Source: Angiostrongylus vasorum
Taxonomy: Eukaryota; Nematoda; Chromadorea; Rhabditida; Metastrongylidae
DNA: 64,000 bases
Assembly (NCBI GenBank): GCA_018806985.1
Contig: JADANN010000202.1
Location: 1,302,001 to 1,366,000 of the forward strand
Direction of reading: 5' to 3'
The notes under the pieces were generated by a model. It had not been told where the DNA came from, made no database searches, and saw only the letters and a program-made list of their open reading frames with translations. Below, piece by piece: positions 14,901 to 26,900 of the stretch. How positions within the stretch are numbered: position 1 is the first letter of the stretch; the number at the start of each line of letters is the position of its first letter. A program made the position numbers and the translations under genes.

Positions 14901-17900
14901 AACGCGCTATTACCCTTTCCGTGGGCTAACGCGTTCACCACCACACATGGGGGTCCTTCGTTTTGCCTGTCTTTCAGCTAGTTCTATCGATCAGAGCAAT
15001 CGGCAATCGCATTGTGATTTCCACTACAGCCTCAGCTTAACTGGGTTCGTTGCCGATTTAGGGCTCTCTAGATCAATCCCCTTGACGGGTGATTGTTGAT
15101 GGCGCTGATCCATAGAACTAGTTTAGAGACAGGCGAAACGAAGGACCCGCATGATGTGGTGGTGAACACGTTAGTCTCCGAAAAGGGAAATAGCGCACTC
15201 GTTCCCTCACCACAGTCGTCTGCGGTCCGGAATTTTGCAAATATCTCGGCATCATTGTGGTCAACTACTTAGTTACTTAGATGCTCGGACAGCCCGTCTT
15301 TACGAGTTGTAAGGACCCTCGACACATTTATCACTCGTTTCCCTGCCTCGAAATCGTCGTTCAAGTGGTAGTCTAATCCAAGCATGGTAGCGGGTGCGAA
15401 TCTCATACCGTGACCTGTAAAACATGAGCAGGTGCGATACAGCTTACCGACCTTAGTCACGAACACGTCCACACAGCGTGTAGGTAGTCGCCCTAAGAGG
15501 CGCCTGAAATCTAGTGGAGTGCCTACGCAGTTTCTTTCGCCCGTCTGTTATCTGCTGTTCTCATTATATGATTGTCTATCATTGTTTCGCTATCGATGTG
15601 TGTTTTCCAAGATGAGATAACTTTCGAAGACCACAGTTTCGCATTCCTGTTAGACGCTGTGTGTGCGGGTTTCATCTCAGAAGATATCGTTCAAGCGCTC
15701 TTTGAGTAGTGCGCAGCATTCTTGAAGTGGTTCTTGACGTGACATAGTGCTTGTGCGGTAAAGTCTTAACGCAGCTAAAATTTTAACTCACGTCTTTCCT
15801 ACATAGTAAAAGGCTGCGAAGGTCGCAGAAAAAAAACGTGAAGATAGATCTTTCACGTGGTCAATGGCTTTTGTACTAAAACTAAACGACTCGAATGGTA
15901 CTCTACGGCTTGCCCTTTTGTGTTGCTTTATACGTCCGTCCAATCTTCTAAGCACGAGTGTGATACTCTGTAGTAGTCTCTCTAGCACTCTCTATAGACA
16001 AAGAACCACCTATTTCAATTTGTCGAGCATCACTCCATACCATTCTAACGGTTCCTTATAAATTTCGTGTGCTCATGTTATCTTGTCGTAGTCGGGTTGC
16101 TTGGTGTCGAATATATACTATACAGAGAACAGAGAGCACCGAAATTTGCCATAAAAGATTAAGCAGTTTTCTTCCAAGTTGAGCAACCTTATTTTCCACT
16201 GCAATGCGGAACTCTTTTTTTCTGTGAAGATAGGAAAGGTCGATTTTGAAGCTGTATTTATCCGTGGGAATTACAAAAGAATTTAGGACAGTTCTTATTT
16301 GGAACCTAAATTTGACGACAGTAAGGAGGATTGGATCACTTTAAACGGCACTCTACACTCTTCGTAGTCCAATTAGATTACAGCAAGAGATGGGCGGCAT
16401 TCCCGACGAACTATGTCGCCTGACTATAGCTTGGGCGTGCTGCGTGTCGCAGAATCTGTTTTGGAATCGTGTTTGAACGACTTGAGTTTTTTCCAAATTT
16501 TTTGGAATGTGCGATAAATTAATCTTTTGTTTATCTCTCTAACTTGTCATTCCACTGATGTCGAATGACTGACTATAGCATGCGCCATTTCATTTTCCAT
16601 TTCTTCTTATCGCATGCAAGATTAGTCCAGTACGTTGTGCTCATTGCAGGAACTGTCAAAATCATCATGTCTTTCTTCTAGGGTTTTCGGGAAGAACTCT
16701 AACTATCGGTTCGGTGGTCTACCTGCTGACATCTTAGGGAATCCACCCACCAACGAAACCTGTGCTTCGGTTGTCGTTCATAAGCATTACGAGTCTTACC
16801 TCATTTTCGATAATTTGACGTATAGAACAGCGTCTTTGATTTTTGATCGTTGACATCGGTTGGAGCTTCGGATGCTCTCTCTTACTTGTGTTACACGGGA
16901 GACTTGTAGGATCGTCCTTTCGGCTGCTCGTTTAATGACGTTGAGTGATCTTTCTGGAGGTAGACTTCTTTTAGGGAGGTAGTTGCGAAGATCTCTTCGC
17001 TTATTCTTATTGGCTTTGGTTATCCTGTTACTAAATGCGTGGTTCTCCAGTGATCAGTGGTACATTTTGCTGCTGTAATATCAACTGATGGAAGTGCACG
17101 TAGCTTCCTGCTTCAACTCGAAGAAATTTGGCTGTGGCGTTACTTCGTTTTGGAACTGCTCGCGCTCATGATATTTAACTCGAATTTAGGAGAAAACAAG
17201 CTTGAGAAGGTGTTGTTGCAATCAGCATGCCGTTATGCCAGAATAGGAAGGACGATACACAAAAAAATGTGGATAAGGAACGTTTTCGTGTTATAGGAGG
17301 TGGTACTCCTTCACAAACACTATATTTGTATAGATTCCGACGGCATTTTTTAGACTTGTCCTTTCTTAATTCCTTCTAACAGCTCTTTCTGCAAGCACTT
17401 ATGCACATCTTCTTGTTAATCTCTTCCACCCGCCATGCCAGCTCTGTTTCAACAGGTTCAAGCTTAATTTTCTTCCTTTATCGAGCAACTCCCATGAGCA
17501 AAGATGTGGGCTGAACGTTGAAGATGTCGAACAAAGTTAATAATTCTTTTGACAAGTAGCTCATTGTCTTCGGTTGCGTTTACCTAGATCTGCCAATCAT
17601 TTAGAAAACACTGCCATTCAGAATGCTATTGCTATGTAGTACATGCTCTATTCTTCTAGGGCGTTAACACGAGTTCTCCCTCAGGCCGGCGCTTTAATCG
17701 AATATCATCACTGAGAATGAACACATTCACCTGATCGAGTACGTACAGAATAGTGGTACTACGGAATTGTCAAGGTAGCACAGTCTCCTAGCAACAAATT
17801 TGTAAAAGCGCTTTTCGACTAAGAGTTGCTTCCTTCAGTTGATAAAATAAAACACGTTTACTCTTCGCTTGAGTCCCGAAGCTAGAGTTTTCTCAGATGG

Positions 17901-20900
17901 TTACTATACGCAGGGGGTCTCTTCGGACCGGAAGGAGATTTGTCCTTGAAATCCGATTGCCTGAGGATGACGGCGGTTACTGGCATTGGCTGTCTTAACT
18001 GGGCTTTGAGATACAGGATGGAAATACTGAACTAACTCTCATTTTTAAAAATCTTCTGTGTGATACTGAAACTGCTGCACATACATAGCAGTTTGACACG
18101 ACATTAGCAACGTGACAAACCATTGGAGGAGCAAGATGTTAGAAACAATAATAGTTAAATGAAAACAGACGAACCTCCGTCATATGGTCCTTAACGTTAT
18201 TGTGAATGTCAACGGAGATCCACGCATTATAAAGCATCAGCGCGCCGTCAATCCCTTAAACAGTGGATGTCACATAATCACTATTGAATTGAAAAAGATA
18301 TAGGAGAAACGACAGATTCAGTAGTGTGTTACGTAGTCTTCCATTTTATTAATATTTGTCACTGTTATCGATATCCCCTAATTTTATCATTTTCACTGCC
18401 ATTGTTATTACCTGTAGCTATTGTCGTTGCTCCTCGCAACGGTTTACCGTCTCATCGTGGCTGGGTGTTCCTGCGTGTCGGACACCTATATACAGCGGAG
18501 GGATTCGTCCTCCCAAGCTGAGAAGGAGTCCAGCGTTTCCATCAAGAAGCCCAGCTAAGAGTAAACCAATACCAAGATCCACCACCGTCCTGGTATCAAA
18601 GTCGCATGGTGGCAAATCTCTCCCTGATCCACAAGGGCTGCGACTGCCTGTCGCGGTGGCGACATGGGGCCGACATTGGCCAGGCTGTCCTCGGCATTCC
18701 ACGGAACCACAATGACTTAACCAGCAAATCTCCGAAAAATGGTGATTATGTTTTACCTTTTATTTCCTGCATACTGCAATATTCATGGCAGGGTATTAAG
18801 CGAAATACAACCACAACGTTGCTGAGATATTTGCAAAACTCTGGGCCGCAGGTGTCTACGGTGGGGAACGAACGCGCTATTGTCCTTTCCGGGGGAGTGA
18901 CGCGTTCACCACCACACCATGCGGGTCCTTCGTTTCGCTTGTCTCTCAGCTAGTTCTATCCATCAGCGTCATCAGCAATCACCCGTCAGCGTGATTGATC
19001 TGGGGAGCCCACATGGGGATTGAACCCAGTTAAGCTGAGGCTGCAGTTGAAACCACAATGTTTTACCTTTTATCTTCTGCCCACTACAATTTTTCACGGC
19101 AGGGTATTAAGCGAAATACAACCACAACGTTGCTGAGATATTTGCAAAACTTTGGACCGCAGATGTCTATGCTGGTGATTATGCTGGGGCAGGCACAACT
19201 GGTGACGACGGGCCGCCCAAGTATTCAGGTAAGTATTGTCGTTGTTATTATTATTGTTATTACTATTACTATTTTTTATTATTCTCAGATCCCTGTCATT
19301 GAGGACTTACATCGGATTAGCTGCGAGGCCACGTGAAGCGTTTTCTTATACAAAAGAATAAAAAAAGGATAAAGCTCTCGGCGTTGATCTATCCCTTAGC
19401 GATGTGCCATGCATTCAGCTTCACCAAGCATCGTTTGGAGGTGACTGAATGCATATCTGGCCCTTTGCAGTGACTCGCGGTGGCCTAGCGATGTATCGAG
19501 CCAGTGCTGCTACCCTCCCAGACAAGTCTGGTACCAATTTGCCGACCCCGGAAGGATGGAAGGCTTGGTGAGCCAGACGGGCGGGAATCGATCCTTTGCG
19601 TATTGCAGGGGCGCCTTCAACCACTGCGCCACAAGCGCCCTTATGTTTCCGTATATACGAAGCAAAAAGTTCTTTATAGTTTCCCCATGATTAAAATGGA
19701 TTAGATGGCTAGTTTCTTGTCCCAGATGTGGTTTATATCCTGGCTATTGATTTTACTCCTGTCACAAAGCTTCCTTTCCTCCTTGCATACAGAGACTATT
19801 AAGGAAATTTAAGCAATGAAAGAAAAACTACCTATCGTCTTAAAGGCTTGGATTCACAGCCAACACCCGTAAATCTACAACCTACGAAAATCGTTCTACT
19901 ACGTGTAGTAAGAAATTGAGATGGCACTAGAGTGAGGCTCCAGAAAAAAAACCTTATCAAATGAATGGAACACCAATAAAGAAGAAAATGTGCCAAAGCA
20001 CGTACGATTTCTCAATAGACCATATAGGCGTCTGATTTCGCTAAAGTAACATTACCAGGGAGACGGGTAGTGCACTGGCAGTGATGCAGCTCAGTCCAAG
20101 CAAAGCGGGTATTCTATACCGAACCGAGCCCACTAAGCCCCCCTTTCTCTCCGTGGTCGAGAAATTGGCACCAGGTTTGTTTTGGACCAGTTTGCTCGCT
20201 CTCATAGAGAACATTCTTCACCAACATAGGAATGTTTTCTATTTAAAACATTTCGAATACTGTTTTTGGTGATCTTATCCTTATTTTCTATATTGATTTG
20301 TGTTTCTTGTTCACTGTAACTATCTTAAATCTGTCTTCGCATCTTCTCTTCATTGCCTCTTAGCCACTATCTCAGCAGTTGCCTCGCAGGGTGGCTGGGA
20401 AGGGGATTCTATAACTTCTTTCGATAAACTGCTCTTCTTTGTCCGATAGTTCAGGCACTGAATCAGCAGCAGTCAGCTGAATGCAGTTTCCAGCATCTGC
20501 CGTCCCAAAAAAGTTTCCGAACGAGCGCTGCGCCCTTTCATATATACCTTTATTAGATTGTGCTAGTAGAAAAAACCTTTAGAACCTCTCTCTAGGCGCC
20601 GTCTTTAGTTTCCTCTGGCAAAGCTCCATCCACTGCAGAAGTAATATAGACAGCCCATGGGATTCATCTTCAAGTGTTCGGAGCGTTCGTCCAGTGTGTT
20701 CATCCAATCCCTCAGTTCCTCAGTGCTCCAACTCGAGTGTCCGCCTAGCTCCCTTCAATTGTATCACTTGTTCTCATTTCAGTCTCGCTCGTATATACCC
20801 ACCTAAGCACATATCGTCACATATCAGATATTATTATTGTACCGTTGTTATTGCTATAAACTGTTATAACCCAAACTCGAGGTTGTTCACGACAGTTACG

Positions 20901-23900
20901 GAAAAAAGTCCCTCGTGGCAGCTACAAGGACTAATATTCACAGCGACTTGGTATTCATACAAAGTTGGGAGCTCAACGCCGCAACACCTCTAGTCCACAA
21001 AAAGACGACCACTGCTTCTGATGAAGACCTGACAACGCCTTGGCACGTCTGTGACAGATTACTAAGGAGAATTATCTTGACCAGCATTCAATGACAATCA
21101 TTGAGCGAAGAAAATTCGCCAGTAATGGGCAAACCCACTAACGAAAAGTTCGAAAACCTTCGCCGATGATGGATGCGAGGAAACGAGTGCAAGAAGTGCT
21201 ACTAACCGCATGATATGTGATTTCTGTCGTGTAAATTTAAAAAGGCGTGTTGGAATTATTCGCGAGACCGATTTTCTATTAACCTTGGCATTTGTCCATG
21301 ATTCGCTGTTTTCACAGTAACCACATGCGAGATTGTTACTATATTGTATTTGTAAACGAAGGCTGACGTTTCGGCGGATTTCACCTTCTTCAGGTCATGT
21401 AAAGGTTACGTTGTTTACAATCTAGTTAGCAATCACCTTCATAACCACAACAGAAAAATCACAAACCCTAGATTTCAATTGCATTGGAAACAAAGTAGAA
21501 CTTCGGTCGGCAAAACTAATGATAAGTTCCGGAAAAATTCTAGGAATCCAAAGACGAACAGCAGGTAAGAGTGCCTTGTTATCGCGATCTTGCATAATAT
21601 CTAAGGACGATATTTTAATTAAAGAGAGGCGGATTACTCATCCATATGAACTCTGTGCGGTTGGTCTCGGTGTGAAATACTCAGTGGAAGACTCGTAGAG
21701 AGTGGTGATTGTGCGAACAAGCTGCTTCGTACCTAATGCAACTAAAAATTAGGCATCGTGAATTGCCTGTTGAGGTTATAGAGGCGTTTAGTTGATTAAG
21801 TTGCGGTTCAGGTCACCTCTCCAGGCTCTTAGGATAGAGCTCTCAGCGTTGATCAGTCCCTGATGGATGCGCCATGAATTCGACTTCATTAAGGATTGTT
21901 TGGAGGTGACTTAATGCATATCTAGTCTTTACAATGACTCACGGTAGCCTACCGATGTATCGAGCCACGCTGCTATCCTCCCACACAAGTCTGGTAGCAA
22001 TTTGCCGACCTCGGAGGGATGGAGGGCTTGATGGGCCATTGGCGCGGGGATGGATTCCACGTGCGTGTCGCAGTGGCGCCTGCAACCACTGCGCCACAAG
22101 CGCCCTTTCCACGCTCTTAAAGAGGCGAAATCTACCGGAACGTCAACTTTTTGTGAATAAAGAGTCTAGTAAAAACCACATGTGTGCTTGTCAAGAAAAA
22201 GGCGAAAGAAGGTGTTATTACCAATAATGATGCGATTGCATTTCATTTGAAACTAATTCAAATTTAAACATGCTATATTCAACGAAGTCTCACCTATAGC
22301 AAATGCAAGTGCTGGAGATGTGACTGTGATGGTATTTATGTGCATTCCAAAGAATGAGCAGGCTGCTAGTGCATTCACCGCAGACATCAACGGCATGACG
22401 CCGCTGGCCAATGCCAGTGGAGCGACCCCTGCAGAACATGTTCTAGAATTGCTAACTCAGAAGCAATTATACTACCTCTCTTTGACCCTTAGTAGTTAAG
22501 TACAAAAGAGACTAGTTCAGCTAAAATCATTTAAAGAGTTAAAAAAGAGATTATTTGGCAGGAGGTGGCGGACATGAAAAGGCCATCGCTTATAACGAAG
22601 GTAATTAAACATGGCAGCGCGAGTAGGGCAGGGTTCTGAGATGTTGTGCAACCTTGGATCGATTCTGTACTGAGCCAATCAAACATGTCAACTTTCCGGA
22701 GTCAAGAAGCTGGCGCAAGACTTACCAGGCTCTACCTCGGGTTTCTATGGAGAATCACTTCAGACCAACACTCAAAGGCATTCTTGAGGAAGATAAAATC
22801 CTCAATTGATGTGGAACCCATGTGCGAATGCAAAGACATTTGTGGATGATGTTTAGAACTAAGGACTTTAAAAAAAAGGTCTGGAATCTCCACAATATGT
22901 AAAAAACGCGCCACATTTAAGAAACTAGTGAAACGTCAAAAGATGATTTGTCACACAGTTCCTGTATTTACGAGGCGTATTCATGCATGCGTGCCGTGGA
23001 ACTGTTCTCGTTTATGCGGGTTGAATTCTACATGTTATTTCGGCAAAGCCTGCAATAAAGTGACAGGGAAGTATATGGGAGGCGGTTAGGAGTCGCCTCC
23101 AACAAACAAGCTCCATGTCCACTCTAGGAGAGCCTGGCAAGTTACACGTGAGTATACCCAACCCCACATTAAAGCTCAGCAAGCTATACGAGGATATCAA
23201 GAAGGTAAACACAGTAAAGAATTCCGCCTCATTCCCCTGACCCCGAAAGAGCTCCTGATTCGGCAGCGTTGGATAGGACAAGTAAGGATAGATTTCTAAA
23301 ATCTTACGGCCATTCTAAGCTGCCCGTAGCGTAAAGGGCGAAGACGACGATCTGTACCTACAATGCACCTACTTCTGCATCTGAGTCCTTGATAGAATGG
23401 TAGAATGAAATTCTACATTTCTAAAATATCAGCAGCGATGATCATGCAGACAAGAAGGTACGATGTGATCGGAATAGCTGAGACGAAATGATGTCACCCA
23501 TTCAACGCCGTCTATGGCACCGGAGAAGAACTGTTCCTTGGAAAATCCGACGGTAGAGGAGTCGGCGGCGTCGGCGTTGTCGTCAACACCAGTTTGTCTA
23601 TGAACATCGATCCATTCGAACAATTAACAACCAGAATCGGACGTTTATGATTGAAGAGATGTGGGTCAATGCCAGATTTGAAAATCTTCGTCCTACGAAA
23701 CACTCGAGCTGACACGCCAGCGTGGAATCGCACGAGCTGCAGGCGACAACCAGCTCACGTCCGAACTTGCAAAACAATGCAGATGGGCGATAAAAGAAGA
23801 TCTTAACGAAAGAAGAACAGCAGTTATGGTCGAAGCTGCAGAAGTTAGGAAAAGCATTGGCGAAGCCCTATCGAAAGCTTTGCCAATTGTAAAACCAAGA

Positions 23901-26900
23901 TGATTGCACTCCGACGCTCAGAAGAAACAGTTGCAGCGTCTAGAAAGGCAAATTAGAAAATCACTCACGTTTACAACTCAGATCTCTTCAATAGCCACCT
24001 CCTCCTTCCATCATATGAAGTAAGGGACGGTAGGTATACCGCACAACCGGTTTTTAATTCTGGAATCCGACATGCTATTTCGTCGGTGAGAAATTGAGCA
24101 GCACCAGGGCCGGACAGGGATACGATCTGAACATCTGAAGAGCTTTCCGCCAGTCGTCGTAAACACACTGGCTCGACTCATCACAAGTTATCTGTCTGAA
24201 TGCAGGGCCCTACTAAAAAGAAGACCAGTAAGACCGTGCTATTATTCAAGAAGAGTGACCACCACGATATTGGGGACTATCGCCATTCCCAATTTTCTTT
24301 CTGTCTTTCGTCTACAAACTTTTCTCATATCACCATTCTAACGTTATTAACGTCAACGTCAAAAGAGGAGCTAGGCACGGCGATGCCGTCTCGCCAAAAT
24401 TGTTTACCGCCATACTCGAGAACGCATAAAATCCGTGGTCGGCATTTACACCATCCTCGCTTTGCTAGTGACATCTTTCTTATAACACCAAAGATAGCCA
24501 AGCGGAACGAATGAAGATTGGTCGTCGACTAAATCTCACAAAAACGGTGTTCATGGGTAGCGTATTGGTAAGGATATACCCTTATTCACTCTCCGGAATG
24601 AATATCTCCGAATGCTCCAGTTATGTCTATCTAGGTCAAGAAATCAATATGATGAACGACTTAGCTCCAGAGCTGAGCAGAAGGAAACGAGCGGCTTGGG
24701 GGAGCTTTCGAGAGCATCGAGGATGTATGAAGAGAACAAAGAACACCGGACACCGTGCCTACCTTTTCGACTCGACGGTACTTCGTGCCTTAACGTATGC
24801 GGCAGAAACGTGGTCACTGCGTTAGCAGGATGAAAGATCACTCAGCGTTTATAAACGCGCAGTCGAAAGGGACGATGCTAGGAGTATCCCGTTTCACACA
24901 AGTAAAGGATGGGATCCAAAGCTGCGACCTGCGTCAACGATCAGAAATCAAAAATGCCGTTCTGTACGCCAGACAGTTGAAGATAAGGTGGGCCGGATAC
25001 GTAGTGCGTAAGAATGACAACCGATGGACAAGAGCCGTTAGTGATTGGATTTCCTCGGAATGTCAAACGTAGTGAAGGAATACCACCGATCCGATGGTCA
25101 GAGTTCTTCAGGAAAAGCCTAGAAAAAAGGTATGATGCTCAAAGAGTCCCTAGAGCGAGCACGACCTTCTAGGCCACTCTTATACGCGTAGGGAACAATG
25201 GAAGATTTAGTGTGCCCGCTCGAGCCACTGGACGATCAACGGGACTGCAGATCAGATCAGATGAACAGATCAATAGTGAAACATCTAAACTAGAATTGTT
25301 GTAAGCCCCACAACTCGCTTACTTCATGTTCTGCCTTTTTTTGCATATTATGTGCTGTTCGCTTTAGATACAAGAACCATTGTTGCAAAGCTAATCGCTC
25401 TCGTTGTGGAACAATCCTAGACATGAGGCAACAAAGCTTCCTCTGATTCACACGTAGCGGTGAACATCTGTAGTGGCGACATGGAAACGCACTACTACGA
25501 TTGTCACAGGATTCCAAAGGGAGATCACACTCGATCAGCATTCATCATGTTAATAGAGGGAAAACGATGAATTTCCAAGAAAACTGAAATTGTCGATCCC
25601 GCAGACAAGTTCAAACACCCACGTTGACGACGATTGCAAGCCAAATCAACACGCCATGTGTGGTTTTTCTCGGAAAATATTACGCAATACCAGTAAAAGC
25701 TCTCTGTGGCGCAGTGTATAATGCGCGAGCCCCCGAAAAGAGAAATCGTGGTTCGATCTGGACTGGGGTTCAAGTTTTGCGAATATCTCAGCATTGCTGT
25801 GGTTGTAATGCACATCACACCCTGCCGTGAAAAAATCATGGTAGGCAGAAAATGAGTGGTTAACGCTAGTAAAAGCATCAGGTAGAAGGCATAAATAAAA
25901 CCAAACTAGAAAAGACACTTCCTAAACTAACCAGCTTCTTTAAAAATTATACGATACGACAACGTCACAAACGGTTACGATAAGGAGTCGTCATAAACTC
26001 GGTGATGTTTTATAAAGAAACAGCACTAGTTGGAGATGTCGTGGTGCTTTACTCCACGGTTTCGATTCCGATTGCGACCAACGAATCCCTCTATCCTTCC
26101 AGAATAGAAAAATTTCTACCAAAACTCCATTTACGAGGAGCTCCATTCCAACCAAAAAAAGCCAGCGATTGCCTGCGTTGAAAGTCTGGCACTGCCGTAA
26201 CACAGCTATTTCAGGATTCTCGGAAGAATGAACTCGACAAGGATTCAGAAGCACTCACGGAGAATATATATATTCCTCGAGTCGCGGGCCAAGCTAAACG
26301 CAAATCTAAAGAGTTTCGTGGAAGATGGATGCGAGACAGCCAACGGAATGAATGGAAGTATTGAGATCAACATAGTCGGTGATGGCGAGTTATATACAAT
26401 AATAATATAAATGAACGGTGTCAAGTACTGTTGGTCTTATATAGTTTTTTTATGCCCAGAGGGGAAAAAAAATTAATAACGAGTAATATTGTAGTCACCT
26501 CCTATTGCTTCGACCTCGAATTTTATTCAATACAATAAATGACGCCAGGGTGAAAAGGGTGGTAAGCACGATTCCGCCCAGCAGTTTTGCTACGACAAAT
26601 TTCATTCCTCTGGTGATCTCTAGTTGCATACCACGAGCGCTATGTTGAGTGATAGTTGTCAGTTTAGTGGCGTTAGCGTTGTGATCGGCTACCCATCTGA
26701 AAAATTCATTGCTAACTGGTGATAAAGTGGATACCATATGATCTTTCGAAACTTGGCCTTTTAAAAGCCACTTACTCTGATACTTTTTTCTCGAAGATTT
26801 TCATATCGTTAGCAGCTTGACTGCTGTTAATGAACGCCATAAAATAGAGTGCGGAAAGCCTTGAACGAATGACTTCATCACCCTGAAAACATGTGGGTAC

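Noticed and set aside
18418..18702. Open frames of 90-180 codons inside family-A repeats (also at 44.25 and 54.45 kb)
   Set aside because: They differ between copies, match no protein, and come from GC-richer repeat sequence.
21035..21085. CTGATGAAGACCTGACAACG as another hammerhead core
   Set aside because: No GAAA follows a stem II, so the core is missing.
25290..25541. Minus-strand frame with helical sequence ([20 protein letters not shown]) ending at a GTAAGC donor
   Set aside because: It lies between PTR exons 7 and 9 but in a frame that does not fit the phases, and PTR proteins have no such insert here. Kept only as a note.
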